Positions 11,015 through 21,826 of a stretch of DNA of 64,000 nt are shown here, piece by piece. The translations under genes and the position numbers were made by a program. The notes below the pieces were generated by a model, which saw nothing but the letters and a program-made list of their open reading frames with translations, had not been told where the DNA came from and ran no database searches. This DNA comes from Amaricoccus solimangrovi. Its GTDB lineage: Bacteria > Pseudomonadota > Alphaproteobacteria > Rhodobacterales > Rhodobacteraceae. The stretch's first letter is position 1. Each line of letters begins with the position of its first letter. Location: the NCBI RefSeq assembly GCF_006385685.1, contig NZ_VFRP01000001.1:372001-436000 (forward strand), in the 5' to 3' direction.

Positions 11015-11054
11015 AACAGCCGGCGGTGGCGGCGCGGCGCCACCGCCGGCTGTT
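11015..11054 (-). terminator. Long hairpin just after ssb
   Basis: A perfect 17-bp inverted repeat (AACAGCCGGCGGTGGCG and its complement) with a 6-base loop GCGCGG lies three bases after the ssb stop. There is no real U-run on the ssb side, so it may stabilise the 3' end or halt transcription with Rho rather than act as a classical terminator. Confidence 0.6.
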
Positions 11055-11057
11055 GGT

Positions 11058-11552
11058 TCAGAACGGGATTTCGTCGTCGAGCCCGCCGGCCGGCCCCCGG
11101 CTCTCGCCGCCGTAGCCGCCCCGGCGGTCGTCGGAATAGCCGCCTCCGCCCCGCCGTTCCTCGCCGTAGCCGCCACCGCCGCCGGCGCCCGCGCCTTCGC
11201 CCCGGCCGTCGAGCATCGTCAGTTCCGAACGGAAGGGCCGCAGCACCACCTCGGTGGTGTAGCGGTCCTGGCCGGACTGATCCTGCCATTTGCGGGTCTC
11301 GAGCTGGCCCTCGATGTAGACCTTCGAGCCCTTGCGCAGATACTGTTCCGCGACGCGGACCAGCGGCTCGGAGAAGATCGCGACCGAATGCCACTCGGTC
11401 CGCTCGCGGCGCTCGCCCGAGTTCTTGTCGCGCCAGGTCTCGGAGGTCGCGACGCGGAGGTTGCAGACCTTGCCGCCGTTGCCGAAGGTCCGCACCTCCG
11501 GATCCTGGCCGAGATTGCCGATCAGGATCACCTTGTTCACGCTGCCTGCCAT
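11058..11552 (-). CDS. ssb: Single-stranded DNA-binding protein
   Basis: SSB coats single-stranded DNA in replication, recombination and repair and recruits partner proteins by its C-tail. The 164-residue protein has the OB-fold (residues 1 to about 110: [35 protein letters not shown]), then a Gly- and Arg-rich linker ([15 protein letters not shown]), and an acidic tip DDEIPF close to the canonical DDDIPF. ATG 11552 (MAGSVNKV) is preferred because AGGACG precedes it and homologues begin there; 21 further in-frame codons upstream are not conserved-looking. The gene reads leftwards and ends at a strong hairpin. uvrA lies 2.3 kb away on the other strand. Confidence 0.96.
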   Translation of the reverse strand: MAGSVNKVILIGNLGQDPEVRTFGNGGKVCNLRVATSETWRDKNSGERRERTEWHSVAIFSEPLVRVAEQYLRKGSKVYIEGQLETRKWQDQSGQDRYTTEVVLRPFRSELTMLDGRGEGAGAGGGGGYGEERRGGGGYSDDRRGGYGGESRGPAGGLDDEIPF

Positions 11553-11697
11553 CGGTTCGTCCTTTTCTCCCGAATGCGAGGGCCCGTCGGTATCGCGCCG
11601 CGGCGCCGCTGTCACGTCCCCGCGCGTCTCGCGCTCAAGTTAGGGGCTCGGCCGCCATCTTCCAATGCGCGCCCTGGCCGGCCCTGCGATTAGAAGG

Positions 11698-11726
11698 CTG
11701 ACATCGGATTAAAAGCTTGGCATATT
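11698..11726 (+). promoter_or_regulatory. Candidate promoter of the lytic transglycosylase gene
   Basis: CTGACA (11698-11703) and CATATT (11721-11726) are 17 bp apart, in the AT-richest part of the ssb/transglycosylase divergent gap. They would start RNA about 55 bases before the ATG at 11789. Confidence 0.45.
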
Positions 11727-11788
11727 GCCGCGCAACCGGCGCCGGCCGGGCGGTGGCGAGCAGTCCGCCGTAACCAAGACGAGGGACG

Positions 11789-12373
11789 ATGAGAACAAGA
11801 CTGATCGCGCTCGGCGTGGGTCTGGCCGTGGCGGGACCGGCGATGGCCGATGCGTCGCTGAGCGCGCTGCTGCGCAATCAATCGAGCCTTTCCCCGGAAT
11901 ACCGCCAGCTGATCCGGCAGCCCGTGCCGGGTCTTCTCGAAGGCCAGCCGCGGCGGCCGCGCGGCATCGAGACCGACGACTACGCCGGCATTCCCGCCTT
12001 CACCGGCTCGCCCGGCGCCTTCGAGGCGATGGCGCGGGCCGCGGCGCGCAAGCATCACGTGCCCGAGGACCTGTTCCTGCGCCTCGTGCATCAGGAATCG
12101 AAGTTCCGCCCGGGAGCGAAATCGACCAAGGGGGCGATCGGGCTCGCGCAGCTCATGCCGGGCACGGCGCAGGTGCTGGGCGTCGATCCGCACGATCCGC
12201 GCGAGAATCTCGAGGGCGGCGCGCGCTATCTCAGCCAGCAGTACCGGAAGTTCGGCGACTGGCGCCTCGCGCTCGCGGCCTATAACGCGGGCCCCGGCGC
12301 GGTCGAGAAATACAAGGGCGTGCCGCCCTACGCCGAGACGCAGCAATACGTGAAGAAGATCCTCGGGCGCTGA
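11789..12373 (+). CDS. Secreted lytic transglycosylase (SLT domain)
   Basis: A 194-residue exported murein lyase. A signal peptide [20 protein letters not shown] is followed by a likely cleavage before DAS. The SLT fold occupies residues 80-194, with the catalytic Glu at about 103 in HQESKF, then [13 protein letters not shown], the NLEGGARYL helix and [13 protein letters not shown]. Such enzymes cut the glycan strand with formation of 1,6-anhydro-MurNAc, a product that could later be handled by AnmK encoded at 23 kb. No LysM or lipobox is seen, so it is probably a soluble periplasmic enzyme. It could also serve the flagellar system, but its position gives no sign of this. Confidence 0.9.
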   Translation: MRTRLIALGVGLAVAGPAMADASLSALLRNQSSLSPEYRQLIRQPVPGLLEGQPRRPRGIETDDYAGIPAFTGSPGAFEAMARAAARKHHVPEDLFLRLVHQESKFRPGAKSTKGAIGLAQLMPGTAQVLGVDPHDPRENLEGGARYLSQQYRKFGDWRLALAAYNAGPGAVEKYKGVPPYAETQQYVKKILGR

Positions 12374-12578
12374 GCCGCGCCCGGCGGAACGCCTCCCGTC
12401 GGCGGATTCGCGCGGCGACGTGATCGGGTCCGGACCGCGAGGGCTGGCCCTTCGGCATCGCAGGTGCGATATTGCCGCCCGCGCGCGGTGAGGCGAGGCC
12501 CGCCGCGCCGATCGGAATGCCCGGGTCCTCTCCCGACAGGACCCGCGCGAAGACGCGGACGCGCGGGAGGAACGGCAC

Positions 12579-13751
12579 ATGCGGCGCTACGAGATCCTGG
12601 ACGGGTTCCGGGGGTTCTTCCTCATATTCATGTCGATCGCGCATTTCGACGGGCTGCTGCGCAGCTGGCTCGGCGTGCTCCACCACAAGAATTTCGGCTG
12701 GGTCGAGGACGCGCAGGGATTCGTCTTCCTCTCGGGCACCGTCGCCGGGCTGGTCTATGGCCGGCGGTTCCTGGCGCGGCCGGAGATCCGCGCGAGCCTC
12801 GCGCTCACCGCGCATCGGGCGCGCCAGATCTACACGCATCAGGTCACGCTGATCCTGATGGCGCTCGCCGCCGCCTTCGCGCTCGGCACCCACGCGCCGG
12901 TCGATCTCCAGCCCTATCTCGAGGCGCCGGTGACCTTCACGATCGGCAGCCTGCTGCTCGTCTCCTCCTCGGCCAACATGGGCATCCTGCCCATGTACAT
13001 CGTCTTCCTGCTCGTCACCCCCTTCGCGCTCCGGCTGCTGCACCGGGAGATGATCGCGCCCTATTTCGCGCTCGTCCTGCTCGCCTGGCTCGCCGCGCAG
13101 ACGAGCCTGACCGGCAAGGGCATGTACGCGCTGGAAAATTTCATGATCGCCGAGGGGATACCGGCGCGGTTCGGCCTGTTCTTCAACATGCTCGGCTGGC
13201 AGGCGCTGTTCTTCGTCGGTCTCTTCGTCGGCTTCCGGGTGGCGCAGGGGCGGCTCCGGCTGGACTTCCTCGACCAGCCGCAGTTCCGGGTCACCTTCTT
13301 CATCGCCGTCGCGGGGATGGCGCTGCTCGGGATCTTCGATCTCATCGTCGAACTGCGCGTGCTCGGCGACGCCTACAGCGAGCGCATCGCGCTGCGCAGC
13401 CCCCGCTCGGTACTCGGCGTCGTCTATCCGCTCGCCTTCCTCGTCGATCTCTTCATCGTCGTCTGGCTCGCCCGCAACGGGGCGAGCGACCGGCTGGCGG
13501 TGATCCGCAAGCTTTCGGCGGGGGTGAACTGGCTCTTCACCCGGCCCGCGCTCACCCTGCTCGGGCGGCATTCGCTGCAGGTCTTCTCGTTTCACATCAT
13601 CGTCTATTACGCGCTCGCGACACTGCTCAACGTCTACGAGCCCTCGGCGGTGGGGCGCGAACTCCTGCTCGTGGCCGGGATCGCCTCGCTCTTCCTCTGC
13701 GCCGGCGGCCGGGACTGGTGGGTGAACCGGGGGCGGCCGGCGGTGGCCTGA
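12579..13751 (+). CDS. OpgC-family membrane acyltransferase-like protein
   Basis: A 390-residue polytopic membrane protein with about ten hydrophobic segments. It opens with RRYEILDGFRGFFLIFMSIAHF, the arrangement seen in OpgC and related acyltransferase-3-like proteins, including the His after the first helix. OpgC adds succinyl groups to osmoregulated periplasmic glucans in Rhodobacter and relatives; substrate and activity here are inferred from family resemblance only. No opgG or opgH neighbour is present. A GGGAGG Shine-Dalgarno sits just upstream of ATG 12579. The preceding 205 bases carry no gene, and the promoter is not evident. It separates the transglycosylase gene from uvrA. Confidence 0.75.
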   Translation: MRRYEILDGFRGFFLIFMSIAHFDGLLRSWLGVLHHKNFGWVEDAQGFVFLSGTVAGLVYGRRFLARPEIRASLALTAHRARQIYTHQVTLILMALAAAFALGTHAPVDLQPYLEAPVTFTIGSLLLVSSSANMGILPMYIVFLLVTPFALRLLHREMIAPYFALVLLAWLAAQTSLTGKGMYALENFMIAEGIPARFGLFFNMLGWQALFFVGLFVGFRVAQGRLRLDFLDQPQFRVTFFIAVAGMALLGIFDLIVELRVLGDAYSERIALRSPRSVLGVVYPLAFLVDLFIVVWLARNGASDRLAVIRKLSAGVNWLFTRPALTLLGRHSLQVFSFHIIVYYALATLLNVYEPSAVGRELLLVAGIASLFLCAGGRDWWVNRGRPAVA

Positions 13752-13900
13752 GCGCGCGCCCGACCGGCTGGTTTCCGCCACCGGGCGCCCGCGGCGCCCC
13801 GGCGGGGCTTGCGGACGATCCCGTTTTGTTCTCTTCTCCCGCGGGACTCGTAAATCCGGCGAGGGACGCTATCTAACGCCTGTCCCAATGGAACCCTGGC

Positions 13901-16777
<2,877 letters not shown>

Positions 16778-16798
16778 GGCGGAACAGGGGCGGGGCGG

Positions 16799-16823
16799 AG
16801 GGCGGACAGATGTCCGCCCTACG
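16799..16823. repeat. Palindromic intergenic repeat, copy 3
   Basis: AGGGCGGACA-GA-TGTCCGCCCT (16799-16820) then AC, identical in its arms to copy 2. It lies between convergent uvrA and a secreted-protein gene. CTA at 16819-16821 is the minus-strand TAG stop of that gene. Confidence 0.9.
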
Positions 16824-17304
16824 GGATCTGTCCGGGCTGGCCGGCGTCGGGCGGGGCGACGGAGAGGAAGCGGCCGTCGCTCCAGACCACCGCCTCGTAG
16901 CAGCGTTCGGCGCCGATCCCGCCGCACCAGCCGCCGTCGCGGCCGATGAGCAGGATCCGGTCCTCGCCCCAGTCGATGAGCCGCCAGCCGGTCGCCTGCC
17001 AGCTCGTCACCCGGTCGCCGACCACGGCGTGGAGCGCGCAGCCGCCGGAGCCGCAATAGGCGGAGGCCGCGGTGGAGCAGCGGAGCCGGCTCTCGTCCAC
17101 CAGCGCCTCCGCCACGCCGTCGCCGGTGAGGTCGACCCGGGTGACCGTGCCCTCCGGCGCCGTCATCTCGCCGCCGTCGAGATAGGCGCAGGCGGCGGAG
17201 GCTTTCGCGAGCAGCCGGTCGACGAGGTCCTGGGCCGCCCCCGGCAGCGGCGCCAGCAGCCCCGCGGCGAGGCCGAGCGCGCGGAGCGCGGCCGCGGGCC
17301 TCAC
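16819..17304 (-). CDS. Cys-rich secreted protein of unknown function
   Basis: I do not recognise a family with a known function. The 161-residue product has a signal peptide (MRPAAALRALGLAAGLLAPL, cut near GAAQ). The mature part has six cysteines, in ACAYL, RLRCS, YCGSGGC, GGWCGG and ERCYE, an even number consistent with three disulfide bonds in the periplasm. A TRVDLTGDGVAEALVDES stretch resembles the short Asp-rich repeats of FG-GAP/VCBS-like or EF-loop segments. The GTG start overlaps the stop of the upstream hydratase gene (GTGA), so it is likely co-translated with it. Its TAG stop comes from the palindromic repeat. Confidence 0.65.
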   Translation of the reverse strand: MRPAAALRALGLAAGLLAPLPGAAQDLVDRLLAKASAACAYLDGGEMTAPEGTVTRVDLTGDGVAEALVDESRLRCSTAASAYCGSGGCALHAVVGDRVTSWQATGWRLIDWGEDRILLIGRDGGWCGGIGAERCYEAVVWSDGRFLSVAPPDAGQPGQIP

Positions 17305-18344
17305 GCCGCGCCCCCGCCCGCGGTCAGATCCAGTTCCCGCGCGCCGAGCGGCGCCAGCATCGCGGCGACTTCCTCGGCGCGGAGGCTGCCGATCGAATCG
17401 CGCCAGACCGGGGCGCGGTCCTTGTCGATCACCGCCGCCCGGATGCCTTCGAGCAGCTCGCCCTGGCTCGCGGCGCGGTAGGTGAAGCGGTATTCGCGCC
17501 GGAGCGCGGCCTCGATCCCGGGCTCCGCGCGCGCGGCGCGCACCAGTTCCAGCGCGCAGGCCAGCGAGAGCGGGCAGGAGCCCCGGAGCCGGCGCAGCAC
17601 CTCATGCCCCCAGTCCGTCGCCTCCAGCCGGCCGGCGAGGGTGCGGAGGTCGGGCGCGGAGAACGCGTCGTCGATCGTTTCGAGACGCGCGGCGAGCCTC
17701 GCCTCCGGCGCGGGTTTCTCGAAACGCGCGATGGCGCCCGGATCGCCGGAGCCCACCAGTTCGGCGGCGAGCGCCGGCCAGTCCGCCTCCGGCACGAACC
17801 GGTCGAAGAATCCGGCGAGGATCGCGTCGCCCGGCTCCATCCGATGCGCCGAGAGGCCGACGAACTCGCCGAGGCGTCCGGGGGCGCGGGCGAGCAGCAG
17901 GCTGCCGCCGACGTCGGGGACGAGGCCGATCGGGCATTCCGGCATCGCCACCCGCGTCGATTCGCCGAGCACGCGGTATCGCGCATGGCCCGACAATCCG
18001 ACGCCGCCGCCGAGCACGAAGCCCTGGGCGAGGGCGACGATGGGCTTCGGATAGCGCGCGATCGCCGCGTTCATCCGGTATTCCTCGGTGAAGAAGCGCC
18101 GGCCGGTCTCGAAATCGCCTTCGCGCCCCGCGTGATAGATCCGGGCGATGTCGCCGCCGGCGCAGAAGGCGCGCGCGCCCTCGGCATCCATCAGCACCAG
18201 ATCCACCGTCGCGTCCTCCCGCCAGGCATCGAGCGCCGCCTGGATCTCCAGCGCCATCGACAGGCTGAGCGCGTTCAGCGCCTTCGGGCGGGTGAGGGTG
18301 ATCCGGCCGGCGCGGCCCTCCTTGCGTGTCCAGACGTCGCTCAT
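17301..18344 (-). CDS. Enoyl-CoA hydratase/isomerase family protein, likely 3-hydroxyisobutyryl-CoA hydrolase
   Basis: A 347-residue crotonase-fold enzyme. The oxyanion-hole segments are FCAGGDIARIYHAGREGD and FVLGGGVGLSGHARYRV, with MPECPIGLVPDVGGS carrying the Glu and Asp typical of 3-hydroxyisobutyryl-CoA hydrolase (valine breakdown), and the length (about 350) also fits that subfamily better than the 260-residue hydratases. A hydroxyisobutyrate-dehydrogenase-like gene occurs at 35 kb, which would be the next step. ATG 18344 has GGGAGAG upstream. It is divergent from a LysR regulator gene 176 bases away, a common arrangement for regulation, but the link is inference. Confidence 0.82.
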   Translation of the reverse strand: MSDVWTRKEGRAGRITLTRPKALNALSLSMALEIQAALDAWREDATVDLVLMDAEGARAFCAGGDIARIYHAGREGDFETGRRFFTEEYRMNAAIARYPKPIVALAQGFVLGGGVGLSGHARYRVLGESTRVAMPECPIGLVPDVGGSLLLARAPGRLGEFVGLSAHRMEPGDAILAGFFDRFVPEADWPALAAELVGSGDPGAIARFEKPAPEARLAARLETIDDAFSAPDLRTLAGRLEATDWGHEVLRRLRGSCPLSLACALELVRAARAEPGIEAALRREYRFTYRAASQGELLEGIRAAVIDKDRAPVWRDSIGSLRAEEVAAMLAPLGARELDLTAGGGAA

Positions 18345-18475
18345 CCCGCTCTCCCGTCGCTTCGCACGCGCCGGCGCGCGGTGATTCCCGCCGGCGCCGA
18401 CGCATCTTAGCGGCCCGGTCCGCGCGGCGCGACCGCGCGGCGCCAATCGGCCCCCTCCGCGACCAAAGGCCGGTC

Positions 18476-18502
18476 TTGCGAAAAACGCCAGCGTGCTATG
18501 AT
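18476..18502 (+). promoter_or_regulatory. Candidate LysR-gene promoter
   Basis: TATGAT (18497-18502), a close -10 match, lies 15 bp after TTGCGA (18476-18481). The ATG follows 19 bases after the -10, leaving a short leader with GGGAGAG as ribosome site. Confidence 0.5.
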
Positions 18503-18520
18503 CCGAATCGGGGAGAGACC

Positions 18521-19423
18521 ATGCAAAAAAGTACGGTTCGATGGGATGACTTCCGCGTGTTCCTCGCGGTCGCGCGGCAGAAGCGGCTCGGCGCGGCCGG
18601 GCAGACGCTCGGGCTCGACCCGGCGACGGTCGGGCGCCGGATCGCGGGGCTCGAGAAGGCGCTGGGGCGCGAGCTCTTCGACCGCGGTCCGCGCGGCTAC
18701 CTGCTGACCGAGGCGGGGCGGGGCCTGATCGAATGCGCGCAGACGATGGAGAGCCAGGTCGGCGAGGCGGTGGAGCTTTCGGGCGGCGATCCGGAACAGC
18801 TGTCGGGCGTGGTGCGGATCGGGGCGCCGGACGGGGTGTCGCATTACCTGATGATCGACGCCTGCGACATGCTGTCCCGCGACAATCCGGGGTTGCGCGT
18901 CGAATGCGTGTCGCTGCCGCGCAGCTCGGTCCTGTCCCGGCGCGAGGCCGATCTCGCGATCAGCGTGTCGCCGCCGACGGCCGGACGGCTGACGGTGCGC
19001 AAGATCGCGGATTTCGACCTGCGCCTCTATGTCCGGGGCGAGATCCTCGCCGCGCGCCCGCCGGTGGAACGGCTCGAGGATCTCTCGGACCTGCGCGGCA
19101 TCGGCTATATCTCGGACATGGTGTTCGAGCGCGAGCTCGACTACTACGCGCTGCTCGGCCGCAACGCGGAGCCGGCGCTGACCTCCAACAGCCTGATCAC
19201 GCAGCGGCGCTGGTGCCAGGCCGGCGCGGGGCTCTGCATCCTGCCCGATTTCATCGCGCGCGAGCATCCGGAACTGACCGCCGTGCTGCCCGGCGAGATC
19301 CACCTGAGGCGCTCCTTCTACATGATCCTCCACCAGGACGACGCGCGCGTCGCGCGGATCAATCGCGTCGCGGATGTGATCGCGCGGCGGATGCGGCTGG
19401 CACTCTCCGATGGTCTGCCTTGA
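18521..19423 (+). CDS. LysR-family transcriptional regulator
   Basis: A 300-residue LTTR. The N-terminal winged HTH spans residues 5-65: WDDFRVFLAVARQKRLGAAG, then LDPATVGRRIAGLEKALG and ELFDRGPRGYLLTEAG. The rest is a periplasmic-binding-protein-like effector domain. The PATVGRR variant in the recognition helix, rather than SAVS or PTLSR, is typical of the branch that often regulates a single divergent metabolic gene. The start ATG 18521 has a GGGAGAG site and a promoter-like TATGAT 19 bases before. The divergent hydratase gene is the obvious candidate target; no T-N11-A box was identified with confidence. Confidence 0.9.
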   Translation: MQKSTVRWDDFRVFLAVARQKRLGAAGQTLGLDPATVGRRIAGLEKALGRELFDRGPRGYLLTEAGRGLIECAQTMESQVGEAVELSGGDPEQLSGVVRIGAPDGVSHYLMIDACDMLSRDNPGLRVECVSLPRSSVLSRREADLAISVSPPTAGRLTVRKIADFDLRLYVRGEILAARPPVERLEDLSDLRGIGYISDMVFERELDYYALLGRNAEPALTSNSLITQRRWCQAGAGLCILPDFIAREHPELTAVLPGEIHLRRSFYMILHQDDARVARINRVADVIARRMRLALSDGLP

Positions 19424-19486
19424 CAGAAAGTTGCGCGCGCGAGACACTTGACTTCGAGAACAGAATTAAAAACGCGGGAGAAACAT

Positions 19487-19924
19487 ATGATCGTTCGGAA
19501 CATTGTCGGCGGCAAACCGAGCCATGACATCGTGACCGTGAAGCGCGACGACACTGTCAGGACGGCGGTCGAGATCCTGGCGAGGCACCGGATCGGCGCC
19601 GTGATCGTGAGCGACGACGGCGCGATCGTCGATGGCATCCTGTCGGAACGCGACATCGTGCGCGCGCTCGGCACCGTCGGCGCCGCCTGTCTCGAGGCGA
19701 AGGTGAAGGATCTGATGACCTCCTCCGTCGTGGGCTGCCATTACGACGACACCGCGCACGCGGTGCTCGGCAAGATGACCGAGGGCCGGTTCCGCCACAT
19801 GCCGGTGATCGAGGACAACCGGATGGTGGGCGTGATCTCGATCGGCGACGTGGTCAAGGCGCGGCTCGAGGAGATCGAGATGGAGAACAGCGCGCTGACG
19901 GGCATGATCGCCAACAGCTGGTAA
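19487..19924 (+). CDS. CBS-domain pair protein
   Basis: A 145-residue soluble protein made of two CBS motifs: one around residues 12-65 (SHDIVTVKRDDTVRTAVEIL, VDGILSERDIVRAL) and one around 75-130 (VKDLMTSSVVGCHYDD, HMPVIEDNRMVGVISIGDVV). Stand-alone CBS pairs bind adenine nucleotides and act as energy or redox sensors for unknown partners. ATG 19487 follows GGGAG; an earlier in-frame start at 19448 lacks a ribosome site. The leader is AT-rich with TTGACT at 19448 but no well-spaced -10. The LysR gene lies immediately upstream, 63 bases away, and coaD follows. Confidence 0.85.
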   Translation: MIVRNIVGGKPSHDIVTVKRDDTVRTAVEILARHRIGAVIVSDDGAIVDGILSERDIVRALGTVGAACLEAKVKDLMTSSVVGCHYDDTAHAVLGKMTEGRFRHMPVIEDNRMVGVISIGDVVKARLEEIEMENSALTGMIANSW

Positions 19925-20000
19925 GGCGCGCGCGGGAGCATCTTGACCGGCCCGGGCGGATGCTGTTGCTTGCGCCGACAAACCGCAGGGGGGGCTCGCT

Positions 20001-20531
20001 ATGCGGATCGGACTCTATCCCGGGACCTTCGACCCGATCACGCTCGGCCATCTCGACATCATCCGCCGGGCCTGCAGCCTCGTGGACCGGCTGGTGATCG
20101 GCATCGCGATCAACCGCGACAAGGGTCCGCTCTTTCCGCTCGAGGACCGGGTGGCGATGGTCGAGGCGGAATGCGCCGGGATCGCCGAGGCGACGGGGAC
20201 GGAGATCGTCGCCTATCCGTTCGAGAACCTGCTGATCCATTGCGCCGAGGACGTGGGCGCGACGATGATCGTGCGCGGGCTGCGCGCGGTCTCCGATTTC
20301 GAATACGAATACCAGATGGTCGGCATGAACCGGGCGATGAACGACGAGGTCGAGACCGTGTTCCTGATGGCCGACGCGCATTATCAGGCGATCGCCTCGC
20401 GGCTGGTGAAGGAGATCGCCCGCCTCGGCGGCGATGTCGCGGGTTTCGTGCCGGCGCGCGTGGGCGAGGCGCTGTCCCGTCGGCTCGCGCCTCCCGAGGG
20501 CCAGCGGGTGGCGCGGCTGACGCGGTCCTGA
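20001..20531 (+). CDS. coaD: Phosphopantetheine adenylyltransferase
   Basis: CoaD transfers AMP from ATP to 4'-phosphopantetheine, the fourth step of coenzyme A synthesis. The 176-residue protein has the nucleotidyltransferase (T/H)xGH signature in GLYPGTFDPITLGHLD near the N-terminus, then ENLLIHCAEDVGATMIVRGLRAVSDFEYE and the C-terminal ASRLVKEIARLGGDV helix. Its length is slightly longer than the 160 residues usual. ATG 20001 starts the family sequence exactly, with a G-rich ribosome site (AGGGGGGGC). The two cyclophilin genes follow after 120 bases. Confidence 0.96.
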   Translation: MRIGLYPGTFDPITLGHLDIIRRACSLVDRLVIGIAINRDKGPLFPLEDRVAMVEAECAGIAEATGTEIVAYPFENLLIHCAEDVGATMIVRGLRAVSDFEYEYQMVGMNRAMNDEVETVFLMADAHYQAIASRLVKEIARLGGDVAGFVPARVGEALSRRLAPPEGQRVARLTRS

Positions 20532-20651
20532 CCGCGCCGGCCCCGATCCGTCCCCGGGCCCGAAAATCGCCCGCGAGACCTGGCTTCGCCCCTTTCCCCC
20601 GGCCCGGAGACCCCCTAGGGTCCGCCCCCGAAGACGAGCCAGGAGGAGACG

Positions 20652-21158
20652 ATGGCTGAAATCAAGGATCCGGAAAACACGCTCATCATCACGCTGAAGG
20701 GTGGAGACGTGGTGGTCGAGATGCTGCCCGACGTGGCGCCGAAACACGTCGAGCAGATCAAGGCGCTGGCCCGCGGCGGCGAATACGACAACGTCGCCTT
20801 TCACCGCGTGATCGAGGGCTTCATGGCCCAGACCGGCGATGTCGAGAACGGCGACATGGAGCAGGATTTCAACATCCGCCGCGCCGGCACCGGCGGGTCG
20901 AGCCGGCCGAACCTGCCGGCGGAATTCTCGAAACTGCCCTTCGACCGCGGCGTGGTCGGCATGGCGCGCAGCCAGAACCCGAACAGCGGCAATTCGCAGT
21001 TCTTCATCATGTTCAAGGACGGCCATTTCCTGAACGGCCAGTACACGGTCTGGGGGCGGGTGATCTCGGGCATGGAGCATGTCGACGCGATCACGCGCGG
21101 CGAGCCGCCGGCGGAGCCCGACCGGATGATCGCGGTCAAGGTCGCGGCCGACGCATGA
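20652..21158 (+). CDS. ppiB: Cytosolic peptidyl-prolyl isomerase (cyclophilin)
   Basis: A 168-residue cyclophilin without signal peptide. Active-site pieces are VAFHRVIEGFMAQTGD (catalytic Arg in FHRV) and SQFFIMFKDGHFLNGQYTVWGRV (the FFI motif and Trp). It catalyses cis-trans isomerisation of Xaa-Pro bonds in the cytosol. An AGGAGGAG ribosome site is directly upstream. The gene overlaps the next cyclophilin by ATGA, so the two are translationally coupled. A CCTAGGGT element near 20615, resembling a -10 used in Rhodobacter, lies in the coaD/ppi gap but without a clear -35. Confidence 0.93.
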   Translation: MAEIKDPENTLIITLKGGDVVVEMLPDVAPKHVEQIKALARGGEYDNVAFHRVIEGFMAQTGDVENGDMEQDFNIRRAGTGGSSRPNLPAEFSKLPFDRGVVGMARSQNPNSGNSQFFIMFKDGHFLNGQYTVWGRVISGMEHVDAITRGEPPAEPDRMIAVKVAADA

Positions 21159-21721
21159 TCCGGCGGAGCTTCCTGGCGCTGGTGGCGGCGCTGGGGCTCG
21201 GGGGGGCGGCGCTCGCCGCCGACCCGGGCGACACGCTGGTGATCGAGGTGGCGGGGCAGGCGAACGGCACGATCGAGATCGCGCTTCGCCCGGATCTGGC
21301 GCCGAAGCACGTGGCGCAGATCAAGCAGCTCGCCGAGAGCGGCGCCTATGACAACGTGGCCTTCCACCGCGTCATCGACGGGTTCATGGCCCAGACCGGC
21401 GACGTGCAGTTCGGCAAGAAGGACGTCTATGGCGGGGGCCAGGCCGGGATGGGCGGGTCGAACCTGCCGGACCTGCCGGCGGAGTTTTCCCAGACGCCCT
21501 TCGTGCGCGGCACGGTCGGCATGGCCCGCGCGCAGGATCCGGACAGCGCCAATTCGCAGTTCTTCATCATGTTCGCGCCCGGACCCTTCCTCGACGGCCA
21601 GTACACGGTCGTCGGAGAGGTGACCTCGGGCATGGAGGTGGTCGACAAGATCGCGCGCGGCGAAGGCCATGCCGGGATGGTGCCGAGCCCCGATTACATG
21701 ACGAAGGTCACGGTGAAATGA
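21155..21721 (+). CDS. ppiA: Exported peptidyl-prolyl isomerase (cyclophilin)
   Basis: A 188-residue cyclophilin with a signal peptide (MIRRSFLALVAALGLGGAAL, cut after ALA), thus periplasmic. It shares VAFHRVIDGFMAQTGD and SQFFIMFAPGPFLDGQYTVVGEV with the gene before it, and the two look like a tandem duplication with one copy gaining export. Overlap ATGA with ppiB. The downstream 100 bases hold a terminator hairpin, mainly useful to the convergent tyrS, and two palindromic repeat units. Substrates could include outer-membrane proteins, which is known for the family but not shown here. Confidence 0.9.
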   Translation: MIRRSFLALVAALGLGGAALAADPGDTLVIEVAGQANGTIEIALRPDLAPKHVAQIKQLAESGAYDNVAFHRVIDGFMAQTGDVQFGKKDVYGGGQAGMGGSNLPDLPAEFSQTPFVRGTVGMARAQDPDSANSQFFIMFAPGPFLDGQYTVVGEVTSGMEVVDKIARGEGHAGMVPSPDYMTKVTVK

Positions 21722-21753
21722 GAAAAGGCGCGGCGCCCCCGGGCCCGCGCCTT
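21721..21753 (-). terminator. Terminator hairpin for tyrS
   Basis: A 9-bp stem (AAGGCGCGG with CCGCGCCTT, 21725-21753) with an 11-base loop lies between convergent ppiA and tyrS. Read on the minus strand, the stem ends in CCTTTTCTC, giving a U-run; on the plus strand there is none. It probably ends tyrS RNA. Confidence 0.6.
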
Positions 21754-21760
21754 CGCCGAT

Positions 21761-21784
21761 GGCGGACAAATGTCCGCCCTACGG
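21761..21784. repeat. Palindromic intergenic repeat, copy 4
   Basis: GGCGGACA-AA-TGTCCGCC followed by CTAC; the centre is AA instead of GA. It is separated by only a few bases from an inverted, diverged partner. Confidence 0.85.
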
Positions 21785-21788
21785 CCCC

Positions 21789-21810
21789 GCAGGGCGGACT
21801 TCAGTCCGCC
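21789..21810. repeat. Palindromic intergenic repeat, copy 5 (diverged, inverted)
   Basis: GCAGGGCGGACT then TC then AGTCCGCC, in opposite orientation to copy 4. Arms carry T/A changes that keep pairing (GGCGGACT with AGTCCGCC), and the GTAG end has become GCAG. Compensatory change suggests the hairpin is kept. Confidence 0.75.
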
Positions 21811-21826
21811 GCCCCCCGCGCGCCGC

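Noticed and set aside
13752-13900. Possible SOS (LexA) box GTTC-N7-GTTC before uvrA
   Set aside because: GTTC occurs once (13829) but the second half is absent at the right distance; no box found before ssb or mfd either.
19448-19471. TTGACT followed by an AT-rich stretch before the CBS gene as a promoter
   Set aside because: No -10 with acceptable spacing could be placed; the AT-rich stretch is only 10-12 bp from the TTGACT.
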